A stretch of DNA of 64,000 nt from Sinorhizobium meliloti 4H41. GTDB taxonomy: Bacteria; Pseudomonadota; Alphaproteobacteria; Rhizobiales; Rhizobiaceae. Made by a program: the position numbers and the translations under genes. Shown here one piece after another: positions 45,794 through 56,084 of the stretch. Numbering within the stretch: position 1 is the first letter of the stretch; each line of letters opens with the position of its first letter. The notes under the pieces were generated by a model. That model saw only the letters and a program-made list of their open reading frames with translations, was not told the origin of the DNA and did not search any database. Where the stretch lies: the NCBI RefSeq assembly GCF_000375585.1, contig NZ_AQWP01000001.1, positions 696,735-760,734 of the forward strand. Reading direction: 5' to 3'.

Positions 45794-46660
45794 ATGGCCG
45801 GATTCTTCAGAAAGCTGATGCCGAAGCGCTTCCGCAGGGATGGTGTGACGATTCCGGCGATCAGGCTGCATGGCGCAATCATGGCCGGCGGCAGCCCGCT
45901 CCGCCCGGCTCTCAATCTTGCGACGGTTGCGCCGCTGCTCGAAAAGGCCTTCTCCGTCAAGGAGGCACCCGCCGTTGCCATCTCCATCAACTCTCCGGGC
46001 GGTTCGCCGGTGCAGTCCCGTCTTATCTATCAGCGCATCCGCGATCTCGCGCAGGAGAAGAGGAAGCGCGTGCTGATCTTCGTCGAGGACGTGGCGGCGT
46101 CCGGTGGTTACATGATCGCACTGGCCGGCGATGAGATCATCGCCGATCCGACCTCGATCGTCGGCTCGATCGGCGTCGTTTCGGGCGGCTTCGGCTTCCC
46201 TGATCTCCTGAAGAAGATCGGCGTCGAGAGACGGGTCTACACGGCGGGCGAAAACAAGGTCGTTCTCGATCCTTTCCAGCCGGAGAAGGAGCGTGACATC
46301 GAATTTCTCAAAGGCCTGCAGCTCGAGATCCACGACATCTTCATCCAGATGGTCAAGAGCAGGCGCGGTTCGCTCCTGGCCGACCATCCCGATCTTTTCT
46401 CGGGGCTGTTCTGGACGGGGCAACGTGGCCAGAAACTCGGCCTGGTCGACGCTCTCGGCGACATGCGGGGCGAGGTGAAGAAGCGCTATGGAGAAAAAGC
46501 GCGGCTCGAGCTGATCCAGCCGGCCCGAAGCCTCTTCGGGCGACGTCAGCCCGGAGCAGCCGTAGCCGGAGCAATCGCGGGGCCGCTCGTCGCAACCGCG
46601 GCTGCAGGTCTTGTCGACGCCGTCGAGGAACGGGCGCTTTGGGCGCGTTTCGGTCTTTGA
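45794..46660 (+). CDS. S49-family signal peptide peptidase (SppA-like)
   Basis: A 288-residue serine protease. The core has AVAISINSPGGSPVQSRLIYQRI, the catalytic Ser in EDVAASGGYMIALAGDEII, and ADPTSIVGSIGVVSGGFGF followed by the conserved KIGVERRVYTAGENK with the candidate catalytic Lys. This is the short single-domain form. No clear N-terminal transmembrane helix is seen, although a C-terminal hydrophobic stretch (VAGAIAGPLVATAAAGLV) could contact the membrane. The start ATG 45794 has GCAGGAG upstream. In other bacteria the family degrades released signal peptides. Confidence 0.88.
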   Translation: MAGFFRKLMPKRFRRDGVTIPAIRLHGAIMAGGSPLRPALNLATVAPLLEKAFSVKEAPAVAISINSPGGSPVQSRLIYQRIRDLAQEKRKRVLIFVEDVAASGGYMIALAGDEIIADPTSIVGSIGVVSGGFGFPDLLKKIGVERRVYTAGENKVVLDPFQPEKERDIEFLKGLQLEIHDIFIQMVKSRRGSLLADHPDLFSGLFWTGQRGQKLGLVDALGDMRGEVKKRYGEKARLELIQPARSLFGRRQPGAAVAGAIAGPLVATAAAGLVDAVEERALWARFGL

Positions 46661-46808
46661 ACCGGCCCCGTTTCTTGCGTGAGCGTGTGTTTTTGAAGAA
46701 CGGTCTCGCGGCAGCATCTGGCCAGTACCGCATGAGCGCGCTAACACTGCGATTTGCTGCATCCCCTCGCGCCATCGTTCCATCGGAGGGATATGCAGAG
46801 GAGGAACC

Positions 46809-47000
46809 ATGCCGCAGATCATCCTGCTTCTGATTATCGCCGTCATCGCCTGGATCGGCTATCGCAAGTTCGTCGCAGACGCCGAGAAGCTGACGCGTCA
46901 GCGTGAGCGCCTGCGCCGGCAGCGCGAGACTGGCGCAAACGGCACGCTCGTCAAGGACGCCGAGACCGGCGAGTACCGCCTGAAGCGCGACGACGAATGA
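46809..47000 (+). CDS. Small membrane-anchored protein, 63 residues
   Basis: A 63-residue protein: one N-terminal transmembrane helix (IILLLIIAVIAWIGYRKFV), then a highly charged, Arg-rich helix (KLTRQRERLRRQRETG) and a KDAETGEYRL tail. GGAGGAACC precedes the ATG, a strong ribosome binding site. Layout and position just before glyQ suggest a conserved rhizobial gene, but no function is known. Confidence 0.7.
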   Translation: MPQIILLLIIAVIAWIGYRKFVADAEKLTRQRERLRRQRETGANGTLVKDAETGEYRLKRDDE

Positions 47001-47099
47001 GGCTGCCTGACGGAATACCGGCGGGTGAAGGCGCTTGACCCTCGCCCTGCGGCATGGCACCTGTCCCCGCAAATCTTGACGAATTCGGACCCGGATCCC

Positions 47100-48062
47100 A
47101 TGACGATTGCACCCCTCCCGGACCACATGAACCCGAAGCGCTCCTTTCAGGCTCTGATCCTGACGCTGCACAACTATTGGGCCGACAAGGGTTGCGCCGT
47201 GCTTCAGCCCTACGACATGGAGGTCGGCGCAGGCACGTTCCATCCGGCGACGACCCTCAGGGCGCTCGGGCCGAAGCCATGGCGCGCCGCCTATGTGCAG
47301 CCGTCGAGGCGCCCGACCGACGGTCGCTACGGCGAAAATCCCAACCGGCTGCAGCACTATTACCAGTATCAGGTGATCTTGAAGCCCAACCCTTCCAATC
47401 TGCAGGAGCTTTATCTCGGCTCGCTCGAGGCCATCGGCCTCGATCCGCTGCTGCACGATATCCGTTTTGTCGAGGATGACTGGGAGAGCCCGACGCTCGG
47501 CGCCTGGGGCCTCGGCTGGGAATGCTGGTGCGATGGCATGGAAGTGTCGCAGTTCACCTATTTCCAGCAGGTTTGCGGCATCGAATGTTCTCCGGTTTCC
47601 GGCGAACTGACCTACGGCCTCGAGCGCCTGGCGATGTATGTCCAGGGCGTCGACAATGTCTACGACCTCAACTTCAACGGCCGCGAGGGCGCCGAGAAGA
47701 TCAGCTATGGCGATGTCTTTCTGCAGGCGGAGCAGGAATATTCGCGGCACAACTTCGAATACGCCAACACGGCGATGCTGCATCAGCATTTCATCGATGC
47801 GGAAAAGGAATGCCTGGCATTGCTGGCCGCCGGTGCGCCTGATGACTCCAGCAACAACCGCCTGCACAAATGCGTCTTCCCCGCCTATGACCAGTGCATC
47901 AAGGCGAGCCACGTCTTCAACCTTCTGGATGCCCGGGGCGTGATTTCGGTGACGGAGCGCCAGAGCTACATCCTGCGCGTGCGTACGCTCGCGAAAGCCT
48001 GCGGCGAAGCCTTCCTGCTGACCGAGGCCGGCGGCGCCAACTGGAACAGGGAAGCGGCCTGA
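47100..48062 (+). CDS. glyQ: Glycyl-tRNA synthetase alpha subunit
   Basis: A 320-residue catalytic subunit of the bacterial alpha2beta2 glycyl-tRNA synthetase. Signature segments: [78 protein letters not shown]-like [19 protein letters not shown], and [18 protein letters not shown]. The ATG at 47100 (MTIAPLPDH) gives the family's normal length; MNPKRSF nine codons later is an alternative. glyS lies 3.2 kb downstream with three other genes between. Confidence 0.96.
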   Translation: MTIAPLPDHMNPKRSFQALILTLHNYWADKGCAVLQPYDMEVGAGTFHPATTLRALGPKPWRAAYVQPSRRPTDGRYGENPNRLQHYYQYQVILKPNPSNLQELYLGSLEAIGLDPLLHDIRFVEDDWESPTLGAWGLGWECWCDGMEVSQFTYFQQVCGIECSPVSGELTYGLERLAMYVQGVDNVYDLNFNGREGAEKISYGDVFLQAEQEYSRHNFEYANTAMLHQHFIDAEKECLALLAAGAPDDSSNNRLHKCVFPAYDQCIKASHVFNLLDARGVISVTERQSYILRVRTLAKACGEAFLLTEAGGANWNREAA

Positions 48063-48305
48063 TCAGGAGGTCGCGGAGGTCCTCCGGCATCGGGGGGCAA
48101 GCGGGTCCGATTGCTGCGAGCAGAAGTGCTCGCTCCCGTCGAGCCGCCACTTCGGCGCCGGCGCTCTGACGCTCGACAACTCGCCGGCATAGATTTGCAG
48201 CGCGCGGCGCACACCGCTCGGCCTTTCGATGGGACCCGCGCTTGCATGGGTCGCGAAAAGGGCGGCAAAGGCGATCACGTTGATGAAGCTCACGGGCGTG
48301 TTCAT
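48063..48305 (-). CDS. Small secreted protein, 80 residues (putative)
   Basis: A minus-strand frame of 80 residues beginning MNTPVSFINVIAFAALFATHASA, a good signal peptide with an ASA-G cleavage site, followed by a basic mature part of about 57 residues with two cysteines (EHFCSQ and APRCRR). It does not overlap another gene: its stop abuts the glyQ stop. No strong ribosome binding site was seen and no family was recognised, so it is a candidate rather than a proven gene. Confidence 0.5.
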   Translation of the reverse strand: MNTPVSFINVIAFAALFATHASAGPIERPSGVRRALQIYAGELSSVRAPAPKWRLDGSEHFCSQQSDPLAPRCRRTSATS

Positions 48306-48452
48306 GGCGGCACTAAGCGTTGTGGTTGTTCGATGGATAGACTATCGAGCATCCGCCGACGCGTTGCCGTTACCGGTGGAACAGCCTGAGGCTGCAGGCG
48401 TCGGCACCACCCGTTCGGCAGGGGCTGGGGTCGGTCTTGTGATCGGCCGCTG

Positions 48453-48517
48453 TAGAACTTTGAATTGCTGACCGGTTTGTTCTTGAATCGAATAGAATTT
48501 AAGAAAACATGCAGTAG
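48453..48517 (+). repeat. Hairpin repeat unit, copy H4
   Basis: TTTGAATTGCTG is followed by a hairpin with arms CTTGAAT (48482-48488) and ATTTAAG (48497-48503), including one G-T wobble pair, then AAAACATGCAG. It ends 28 bases before lemA. Confidence 0.55.
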
Positions 48518-48544
48518 GATCGCCGTGATCCAAAGGAGGGTTTG

Positions 48545-49093
48545 ATGATCGGGCTGGCAATTGGCGTCGCCGTTATTCTTTATCTCGTCTTCGTCTATAA
48601 CGGTCTCGTCAAGGCGCGGCAGATGGCCGAGGAGGCCTGGTCCGGCATCGACGTGCAGTTGAAGCGGCGCGCCGATCTCATCCCGAATCTGATCGAGACG
48701 GTGAAGGGTTACGCCGCTCACGAGAAGTCGACGCTCGAGGAGGTCGTTACGCTGCGCAACCGGGCTCAGGCGGTGCCGGAAGGCGATGTCGCGGCGCGGG
48801 CTGCGGCCGAAGGCGCGCTTTCGCAGGCGCTTGGCCGCGTCTTCGCGCTCGCCGAATCCTATCCGGACCTGAAGGCCAACGAGAATTTCGCAGAACTCCA
48901 GCGTTCGTTGGAAACGATCGAGGGCGAGATCCAAATGTCCCGGCGCTACTACAACGGCGCAGCGCGCGATCTCAACGTCAAGGTCGAGAGCTTCCCGTCG
49001 AACCTGATCGCCAACGCCTTTCGCTTCGTCAAGGCCAGTTATTTCGAGATCACCAACGAGGCGGACCGCGCGGTTCCGTCGGTCAAGTTCTAG
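48545..49093 (+). CDS. lemA: LemA family protein
   Basis: A 182-residue protein: N-terminal transmembrane helix (MIGLAIGVAVILYLVFVYNGLV) and a four-helix domain with the family motifs EEAWSGIDVQLKRRADLIPNLIETVKGY and MSRRYYNGAARDLNVKVESFPSN. GGAGGG precedes the ATG at 48545. LemA proteins have no firm biochemical role; they are often paired with DUF2207 or TPM-domain membrane proteins, as here. Confidence 0.92.
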   Translation: MIGLAIGVAVILYLVFVYNGLVKARQMAEEAWSGIDVQLKRRADLIPNLIETVKGYAAHEKSTLEEVVTLRNRAQAVPEGDVAARAAAEGALSQALGRVFALAESYPDLKANENFAELQRSLETIEGEIQMSRRYYNGAARDLNVKVESFPSNLIANAFRFVKASYFEITNEADRAVPSVKF

Positions 49094-49210
49094 ATCAATT
49101 TCACTGAATCAATAAAACGATCTATCGGTTCGAAACCGCGCACTTCCGGACGGAAAACCGTTAAATACTTATCTGGAAGTGCTCCGGTGGGCCTGAAAAA
49201 GGGAATCCCG

Positions 49211-51145
49211 ATGAGGCGGCTTTTCGCGGCGCTTGCGCTCGTCACCTTCGTTCTTGCCGCGCCGCTCGTCGCGGCGGCGGAAGAGTTCATCTCCGCCTAC
49301 CATTCGGTCATCGAGGTCGCGAAAGACGGCACGCTCACGGTCACCGAGACGATCACGGCGAATGTCGAAGGCAACCGTATCCGGCGCGGCATCTACCGCG
49401 ACTTTCCGCTGACCTTCGTCGACGAGCGCGGTGGCCGCAGCAAGGTCGACTTCAACCTTCTCTCCGTCGAGCGGGACGGCGACGAAGAGGAATACCGCAC
49501 GGAGTCGATCAGCGGCGGCATCCGCATCTATACGGGAAGCGCCGACGTGCTCCTGCCGCATGGCGAACACACCTTTCAGATCACCTACGAGACGAGCCGG
49601 CAGATCCGCTTCTTCGACGACCACGACGAGCTCTACTGGAACGTGACCGGAACCGAATGGGCATTCCCGATCGAGGAGGCGACCGCCACCGTCACCTTGC
49701 CGAAGGGCGTGAAGGCGGAGGCGCTCGACGTCTTTACCGGCGGCTACGGCGCGACCGAAAAGGATGCGCGCGCGGTGGAGGAGGGCGACGAGATCTTCTT
49801 CGCGACCACGCGCCGGCTGCGCCCGCAGGAGGGATTGACCGTCGCGATCAAGCTGCCCAAGGGCAGCATCGAACGGCCAACCGCCTCCCAGGAAAATATC
49901 TGGTGGCTGCGCGATCACATGACCCTCGTCATCGCCGGGTCCGGCCTCCTCCTCGTCCTGCTCTATTACGGGCGCGCCTGGGTGCGTGTCGGCCGCGACC
50001 CAGCCCGCGGCGTCATGGTCCCGCGCTGGGACCCTCCGCACGGCGTCTCGCCCGCGCTCGTCAACTATATCGATAACAAGGGCTTTTCCGGCGAAGGATG
50101 GACAGCGCTTTCCGCGGCGGCGCTCAACCTTGCGGTCAAGGGGCATGTCATCCTCGAAGACCTGAAGAAGGCGGTCGTCATCACCGCCACGGGCAAAAGC
50201 GGCGAGAAGCTGCCGACCGGCGAAGCGGCCTTGATGAAAGCGGTGGACGCGGCCGGCGGCAAGCTCACCATCGACAGGGCGAACGGCAAGAAGATCCAGG
50301 CGGCGGGCTCCGGCTTCCGCAGCGCGATGGAGCGCGAGCATCGCGGCAAGTATTACCGCGCCAATACCGGATACGTGGTTGGCGGCATCGTGCTTTCGGT
50401 CGTCACTCTCGCGGCGCTGTTCGTCTTCGGCGACCTGAGCGAGGACAGCGTTCCTTTCGTCATCGTCCCGGTCTTCCTCGCCGTCTTCATTTCCGCCTTC
50501 GCCGTTTCGGTCGGTAAATCGCTCCGGCGCGGCTCGAGCCTCGCACGCCGCATTCTGTCGATCGTCGTGCTTGCCTTCATCGGCTTCGTGCTGTTCACGG
50601 TTTTCTCGAGCATTCTCGCCGCGCTCGTCTTTTCGGCCAGCGATCCGGGCGACCTGCCGCTGTTCTTCGCCATCGGTGGCATCGTCCTCGTCAACGGGCT
50701 TTTCTATTACCTCATGGGCGCGCCGACGCCGCTCGGCACGCGCATGATGGATGGCATCGACGGGCTCAGGCAATATCTTACGCTCGCCGAGAAAGACCGT
50801 CTGAACATGCAGGGCGCGCCGGAAATGTCGCCGCGGCATTTCGAGACCCTGCTCCCCTATGCCGTCGCACTCGGTGTGGAAAAGCCCTGGAGCGAGACCT
50901 TCGAGCGTTGGCTGCTTGCGGCTTCCGCGGGCGCGGCGGCAGCCGCCTATCAGCCGAGCTGGTATCACGGCGACAGCTTCGGGCCCGGATCCTTCACCGA
51001 CACGATCGGCGGTTTTGCCGGTTCGATGGCGGATACGATGACGTCTTCCTTGCCGCCACCTGCGAAGAGTTCGTCCTCGGGCTTTTCTTCCGGCGGCGGA
51101 TTTTCCGGCGGTGGCGGTGGCGGCGGTGGCGGTGGCGGCTGGTGA
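49211..51145 (+). CDS. DUF2207 family membrane protein
   Basis: A 644-residue exported membrane protein. Signal peptide at the start ([20 protein letters not shown]). The DUF2207 extracytoplasmic domain (about 24-240) contains [32 protein letters not shown] and [20 protein letters not shown]. Transmembrane helices lie at about 238-258, 390-410, 415-435, 450-480 and 487-505. The tail is a Ser- then Gly-rich repeat ending [10 protein letters not shown], as in many proteins of this family. ATG 49211 is preferred to a GTG eight codons upstream. It is paired with lemA, 117 bases upstream; the role is unknown but probably in the envelope. Confidence 0.85.
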   Translation: MRRLFAALALVTFVLAAPLVAAAEEFISAYHSVIEVAKDGTLTVTETITANVEGNRIRRGIYRDFPLTFVDERGGRSKVDFNLLSVERDGDEEEYRTESISGGIRIYTGSADVLLPHGEHTFQITYETSRQIRFFDDHDELYWNVTGTEWAFPIEEATATVTLPKGVKAEALDVFTGGYGATEKDARAVEEGDEIFFATTRRLRPQEGLTVAIKLPKGSIERPTASQENIWWLRDHMTLVIAGSGLLLVLLYYGRAWVRVGRDPARGVMVPRWDPPHGVSPALVNYIDNKGFSGEGWTALSAAALNLAVKGHVILEDLKKAVVITATGKSGEKLPTGEAALMKAVDAAGGKLTIDRANGKKIQAAGSGFRSAMEREHRGKYYRANTGYVVGGIVLSVVTLAALFVFGDLSEDSVPFVIVPVFLAVFISAFAVSVGKSLRRGSSLARRILSIVVLAFIGFVLFTVFSSILAALVFSASDPGDLPLFFAIGGIVLVNGLFYYLMGAPTPLGTRMMDGIDGLRQYLTLAEKDRLNMQGAPEMSPRHFETLLPYAVALGVEKPWSETFERWLLAASAGAAAAAYQPSWYHGDSFGPGSFTDTIGGFAGSMADTMTSSLPPPAKSSSSGFSSGGGFSGGGGGGGGGGGW

Positions 51146-51236
51146 CAGCGGATTTCCTCGCCGGCCGTGATGACATTTTCGCCAGAGCTTGCTAAGTCCG
51201 CCGCAACCTTCCGGAACAGAACGAAGTCTCGAATCC

Positions 51237-53402
51237 ATGCCCGATCTCCTTATTGAATTGCGATCCGAAGAAATCCCCGCCCGCATGCAGCGCAAGGCGG
51301 CCGGCGATCTGAAGAAGCTCGTGACGGACGCTCTGGTTGAGGCGGGGCTCACCTATGAAGGCGCGCGCGAATACTGGACGCCGAGGCGGCTGGCGCTCGA
51401 CATCCGCGGACTGACCGCGCGCTCCGCCGACCTGCGCGAGGAGCGCAAGGGTCCGCGCATCGACGCGAACGAGAAGGCGATCGAAGGCTTTCTCCGCGCC
51501 GCGGGCCTCTCCTCCATCAGCGAGGCTCATGTCCATAACGACCCGAAGAAGGGCGATTTCTATGTGGCGCACATCGTAAAGCCCGGCCGGGAGGCGGAAG
51601 AGATCATCGCCGATGTGATGCCGGCGATCATCCGCGACTTTCCCTGGCCGAAATCCATGCGCTCCGGTGCCGCTTCGGCCAAACCTGGCAGTCTTCGCTG
51701 GGTCCGGCCGCTGCAGTCGATCGTCTGCACGTTCGGCGCGGAACACGACGAGACGAAGGTGATCCCCTTCGAAATCGACGGCATCGTCGCCTCGAACGTC
51801 ACCTACGGCCACCGGTTCCACGCGCCGGAGGCGATCACGGTCCGCCGCTTCGCCGACTACGCCGAGAAGCTTGAAAAGGCGAAGGTCGTGATCGATGCGG
51901 AGCGCCGCAAGGAGATCATCTCGGCCGACGCCCACAACATCGCTTTCGCCAACGGCCTCGAGCTCGTTGAAGACGAGGGCCTCCTGGAGGAAGTCGCCGG
52001 TCTCGTCGAATGGCCGAGGGTGCTGATGGGCAGCTTCGAGGAAAGCTATCTCGAAATCCCGTCCGAAATCATCCGACTGACGATCAAGACCAACCAGAAA
52101 TGCTTCGTCACGCGCAAGCCCGGCGCCGAAACGCTGTCCAACCGGTTCATTCTCGTTTCGAACATCGAGGCGAAGGACGGCGGCAGGGAGATCGCCCACG
52201 GCAACGGCAAGGTCGTGCGTGCGCGGCTCTCCGACGCGGCGCATTTCTGGAAGCGCGACCAGGGCGATTTGCCGGATCTCGAAACGCTGACGGCGTCTGC
52301 CGAGAAGTTCGGCCTCGATCTGAAAAAGCCTCTCGACCAGCGCATGGCGAAGCTCGACGCCCTGAACGTGACTTTCCATGCCAAGCTCGGCACGCAGGGC
52401 GATCGTGTCGTCCGAATCCGCTCGCTCGCCGCAGCGCTCGTCAAGCTCACCGGTGCCGATCCCGCCTCCGTCGATCGCGCGGTCGTGCTCGCCAAGGCGG
52501 ACCTTCGCACCGAGGCAGTCGGCGAATTCCCGGAGCTGCAGGGCATCATGGGCCACAAATATGCCGTTCTGCAGGGTGAAAGCGCGGCCGTCGCCAATGC
52601 GATCGAGGATCACTACAAGCCGCAGGGACCATCCGACCGTGTGCCGACCGATCCCGTCTCGGTAACGGTGGCGCTTGCCGACAAGCTCGATACCCTCGTC
52701 GGCTTCTGGGCAATCGACGAAAAGCCGACCGGTTCCAAGGACCCCTATGCGCTGCGCCGTGCGGCACTCGGCGTGATCCGGCTCATTCTGGAGGGAAGTG
52801 CGCGGCTGCCGCTTCTGCCTTGTTTCGATGTGGCGCTCGCCGCCCTGAAGGCGCAGCGTCCGGATATCGCAGCCGAGATTTCCGCCGATCTGCTCGCCTT
52901 CTTCCATGATCGCCTGAAGGTTTACCTGCGCGATCTCGGCGCGCGATACGATCTGATCGATGCGGTGCTCGCGCCGGATGCGGACGATCTGTTGATGATA
53001 GCCCGCCGCGTCGAGGCGCTGACCGCCTTCATCACGGCCGAGGAGGGCAGGAACCTGCTCACCGGCACGAAACGTGCGACGCAGATCCTCGCTGCCGAAG
53101 AGAAGAAGGGTACGGAAGTCGCCGAGAGCGTCGACGAAGCATTGTTCCGGCTCGATGCCGAGCGGACGCTGCATGCTTCGATCAAGGTCGCGTCGGACGA
53201 TGCGCGCGACGCGATCGTCAAGGAGGATTTCCGCTCGGCCATGGAGGCGCTCTCGAAACTGCGCGAGCCGGTCGACGATTTCTTCAACGATGTTCTCGTC
53301 AATGACGAGGATAAGGCGATCCGTGCCAACCGCCTCGCGCTCCTGGGCCTCATCCGCTCGGCGACGGGTGAGGTGGCGGACTTCTCGAAGATATCGGGGT
53401 AA
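51237..53402 (+). CDS. glyS: Glycyl-tRNA synthetase beta subunit
   Basis: A 721-residue subunit that binds tRNA-Gly. Recognisable blocks: [17 protein letters not shown] at the start, [75 protein letters not shown] and [17 protein letters not shown]. The C-terminal anticodon-binding-like domain includes [14 protein letters not shown]. The start is ATG 51237. Separation from glyQ by the secreted, lemA and DUF2207 genes is unusual for an obligate complex, so the two subunits may be expressed from different promoters. Confidence 0.96.
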   Translation: MPDLLIELRSEEIPARMQRKAAGDLKKLVTDALVEAGLTYEGAREYWTPRRLALDIRGLTARSADLREERKGPRIDANEKAIEGFLRAAGLSSISEAHVHNDPKKGDFYVAHIVKPGREAEEIIADVMPAIIRDFPWPKSMRSGAASAKPGSLRWVRPLQSIVCTFGAEHDETKVIPFEIDGIVASNVTYGHRFHAPEAITVRRFADYAEKLEKAKVVIDAERRKEIISADAHNIAFANGLELVEDEGLLEEVAGLVEWPRVLMGSFEESYLEIPSEIIRLTIKTNQKCFVTRKPGAETLSNRFILVSNIEAKDGGREIAHGNGKVVRARLSDAAHFWKRDQGDLPDLETLTASAEKFGLDLKKPLDQRMAKLDALNVTFHAKLGTQGDRVVRIRSLAAALVKLTGADPASVDRAVVLAKADLRTEAVGEFPELQGIMGHKYAVLQGESAAVANAIEDHYKPQGPSDRVPTDPVSVTVALADKLDTLVGFWAIDEKPTGSKDPYALRRAALGVIRLILEGSARLPLLPCFDVALAALKAQRPDIAAEISADLLAFFHDRLKVYLRDLGARYDLIDAVLAPDADDLLMIARRVEALTAFITAEEGRNLLTGTKRATQILAAEEKKGTEVAESVDEALFRLDAERTLHASIKVASDDARDAIVKEDFRSAMEALSKLREPVDDFFNDVLVNDEDKAIRANRLALLGLIRSATGEVADFSKISG

Positions 53403-53461
53403 CTCGAAGCGCTCTGCACCGCACAGGTTCAAGCGTTGACGACCGGCCGATATGAAAGCCC

Positions 53462-53977
53462 ATGACCGCCAGGATTCTCGTCAGTGCCTGCCTCATGGGA
53501 CATGCCGTTCGTTACGACGGCGCATCGAAGCCGCTCATTCACCCGGCGATCGATCGCTGGAGGAAGGAAGGGCGGCTCGTCACCATCTGTCCGGAAATGT
53601 CGGCCGGCATGCCGGTGCCGCGTCCGCCGGCCGAGATCGAAGGGGGCAGGACGGGCGCCGACGTGCTCGCCGGCAGGACGCGCGTCCTCGAAAAGACGGG
53701 CGGCGATGTGACGTCGGAGTTTCGTCGCGCAGCGGAGAATGCGCTTGCGCTGGCACGCGAGACGAATTGCCGGTTTGCCCTGCTGATCGACGGCAGTCCA
53801 TCCTGCGGCTCCCGCTTCATCCATGACGGCCGGTTCAGCGGCGAGCGTATTGCGGGTGAGGGCGTGACGGCCGCGCTGCTGCGGGCCAACGGCATCGAAA
53901 TCTATTCCGATCGTGAGATAGAGACCTTGGTCGCAAGGGTCGGCGATGCCGGCAACGAAGTTGGGGTATCGCTCTAA
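53462..53977 (+). CDS. DUF523 family protein
   Basis: A 171-residue protein with the family pattern ILVSACLMGHAVRYDGASK at the N-terminus, the CPEMSAGMPVPRPPAEI block and the cysteine motif LIDGSPSCGSRFIHDG. Conserved cysteines near positions 9, 43 and about 118 could bind metal. DUF523 has no assigned activity. It follows glyS by 59 bases. Confidence 0.85.
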   Translation: MTARILVSACLMGHAVRYDGASKPLIHPAIDRWRKEGRLVTICPEMSAGMPVPRPPAEIEGGRTGADVLAGRTRVLEKTGGDVTSEFRRAAENALALARETNCRFALLIDGSPSCGSRFIHDGRFSGERIAGEGVTAALLRANGIEIYSDREIETLVARVGDAGNEVGVSL

Positions 53978-53983
53978 AGATTA

Positions 53984-54006
53984 CGCCCCTGCTTCTCTCA
54001 GGGGCG
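53984..54006. terminator. Terminator-like hairpin after DUF523 gene
   Basis: CGCCCCTG and CAGGGGCG form a perfect 8-base stem with a 7-base loop, immediately after the stop codon. A T-rich tract is not adjacent, so termination may be weak. Confidence 0.45.
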
Positions 54007-54087
54007 CAACCTCTCGCTTTTGCAGCGAATTTGCCCGTCAGCCTTGAACGTCGACTGACTGGGGCAGGGAACGTTAATAATATGGTA

Positions 54088-54570
54088 TCAATCTAGGCGA
54101 AGATCGAAAATAGCCGGATCAATTTTCCGTGAACCGCCGCTGGCCATGGAGGCAGCAACCGCGGCGGTTTTTGCGGTATGGTCGATGGAGATTTCCGCGA
54201 TTTCGCCGCGGTGGGTGCTTGCCGAGACGTCGGCCACTGCCGGTTCGCCGGTCTGCATTCCCGCGGCCCGGATCGCGACATCCGATGCATCGTTGACGAA
54301 AATGACCGGCGAGCCGCCCAGCCACGCTTCCGTGCGGACCGACTTCACCTCTCCATGGATTTCCTTGAGCTCCACGCGATCCGTGCCCGGCGCAAGATCC
54401 GGGACGACGTAGGAAGGCTTCCTCTTTGGCTGCAAGGGCGGGCAGGCCGCGCAGGAAACCGTCGCGACGCTCGAATTGACAGCCTCGCCGGAGGTGATGT
54501 TGTCGATCGAAGAGGCTGCCGCAGGACCGGCGGTATAGACGAGAGCGGCTGTGATCAGCAGGGAACGCAT
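54088..54570 (-). CDS. Secreted hypothetical protein, 160 residues
   Basis: A 160-residue protein with a signal peptide (MRSLLITAALVYTAGPAAA, cleavage after AAA-S). The mature part has a VSCAACPPLQP cysteine pair, a YVVPDLAPGTDRVELKEI strand region and TEAWLGGSPVIFVN. The C-terminal half repeats short Ala/Ser-rich segments. No family was recognised. It is followed by a gene-free 113 bases to the left and lies 116 bases downstream of purD on the same strand. Confidence 0.7.
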   Translation of the reverse strand: MRSLLITAALVYTAGPAAASSIDNITSGEAVNSSVATVSCAACPPLQPKRKPSYVVPDLAPGTDRVELKEIHGEVKSVRTEAWLGGSPVIFVNDASDVAIRAAGMQTGEPAVADVSASTHRGEIAEISIDHTAKTAAVAASMASGGSRKIDPAIFDLRLD

Positions 54571-54686
54571 TGATCTCTCCTCGATTGGTCAAGGTGAGAA
54601 TAGCGGTCTCCCCTTACCTTCCGGTCAGGAGAAATCATAAAATTTGAACGATACGGCCTTTCCTGCAGCGCCGCTCGCTGAAGCCG

Positions 54687-55958
54687 TCAGGCAGTCTCGC
54701 GCGCGACCGCCCGCCAGCCGATGTCGCTGCGATAGAAGCCGTTCTCCCAGCGAACGCCGCGAACCGCCGCATAGGCTGCGTCCTTCGCCTCACCGACGGT
54801 CTTTCCCGTGGCGGTGACGTTCAGCACCCGGCCGCCGGTTGCGACCAGCCCGCCTTCCTTCATTGAGGTTCCGGCATGAAATACCTTGGTCGCGGAGGAC
54901 GCGTCGGGCAGGGCCTCGATCGGTGTATTTTTTTCGTAGGCGCCCGGATAGCCGCGCGAGGCCATCACCACGGTCAGAGCAACGTCGTCGCGCCACTCCG
55001 CTTTCGTCCCCTCGAGCGTTCCGGTGGCCGCCGCGTAGAGCAGCGGCAGGAGGTCGCTCTCGAGCCGCATCATCAGCACCTGGCATTCGGGATCGCCGAA
55101 GCGGACATTGTATTCGATGAGTTCCGGGCCCTTTTCCGTGATCATCAGGCCGGCAAAGAACACGCCGGCGAAGGGATGACCGCTTTCGGCCATGCCGCGG
55201 ACGGTCGGTTCGATTATCTCTTTCATCGTCCGTTCCACCATCTCGGCGGTCATGACCGGCGCGGGCGAATAGGCGCCCATGCCGCCGGTGTTCGGCCCGG
55301 TGTCGCCGTCGCCGACACGTTTGTGATCCTGCGCGGAGGCGAGCGGCAGCACGCTCTTGCCGTCGCAAAGGCAGAAGAAGCTGGCTTCCTCGCCGTCGAG
55401 ATAGGCCTCGACGACCACCTCGGCGCCGGCCGCGCCGAAGGCGCCCGCGAAGCATTCGTCGACTGCGGCAAGGGACTCGTCGAGGCTCATCGCCACCGTC
55501 ACGCCCTTGCCGGCGGCAAGCCCGTCGGCCTTGATGACAATCGGTGCGCCCTCTTGGCGGACATAGGCCTTGGCGGACGCGGCATCGGTAAAGCGTCTAT
55601 AGGCCCCGGTCGGGATCCCGTATCTCGCGCAGAGGTCCTTGGTGAAACCCTTGGAGCCTTCAAGCTGGGCCGCTGCGGCCGAAGGGCCGAAGGTGGGAAT
55701 ATCGGCCGCGCGAAGCACGTCGCCAAGACCGGCGACCAGGGGCGCTTCGGGACCGACGACCACGAAATCGATCGCATGGGTCCTGCAGAAATCGACGACG
55801 GCCTGGTGGTCTTCCGTGTCGAGGTCTGCGATCGTGGCCTCCTCGGCGATGCCCGGATTACCGGGGGCGGCATAAAGCTTGGTCAGCCTCGGCGACTGCG
55901 CGATCTTCCATGCAAGCGCATGTTCGCGGCCGCCCGATCCGATCAGAAGAACCTTCAT
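54687..55958 (-). CDS. purD: Phosphoribosylamine-glycine ligase
   Basis: A 423-residue ATP-grasp enzyme, the second step of purine synthesis. Motifs: [20 protein letters not shown] at the N-terminus, [14 protein letters not shown], the ATP-grasp loop [36 protein letters not shown] and the metal-binding [18 protein letters not shown] 55958 (MKVLLIG) is chosen; a start two codons earlier is possible. Single gene; the GGDEF-EAL gene upstream is 126 bases away. Confidence 0.97.
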   Translation of the reverse strand: MKVLLIGSGGREHALAWKIAQSPRLTKLYAAPGNPGIAEEATIADLDTEDHQAVVDFCRTHAIDFVVVGPEAPLVAGLGDVLRAADIPTFGPSAAAAQLEGSKGFTKDLCARYGIPTGAYRRFTDAASAKAYVRQEGAPIVIKADGLAAGKGVTVAMSLDESLAAVDECFAGAFGAAGAEVVVEAYLDGEEASFFCLCDGKSVLPLASAQDHKRVGDGDTGPNTGGMGAYSPAPVMTAEMVERTMKEIIEPTVRGMAESGHPFAGVFFAGLMITEKGPELIEYNVRFGDPECQVLMMRLESDLLPLLYAAATGTLEGTKAEWRDDVALTVVMASRGYPGAYEKNTPIEALPDASSATKVFHAGTSMKEGGLVATGGRVLNVTATGKTVGEAKDAAYAAVRGVRWENGFYRSDIGWRAVARETA

Positions 55959-56084
55959 CGCCATCCTCGCCGTCAGGAATTGTTGCGCTGCGGTTAAGAC
56001 GGCAGGCGGGACGAGGTCAAGGAAAAAGCGGCCCGCGCTGCAAATTTCCTGGTGCCAGCCAGCGTGCTTCTGTCGGGAGTAACG

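Noticed and set aside
49169-53432. Very long antisense open frames opposite the DUF2207 and glyS genes (over 700 residues each); similar ones lie opposite mutL, the PAS/receiver gene and kup.
   Set aside because: They are mirror frames of high-GC genes: Arg/Asp/Gly-rich, with no recognisable motifs, while the opposite strand encodes clear families.
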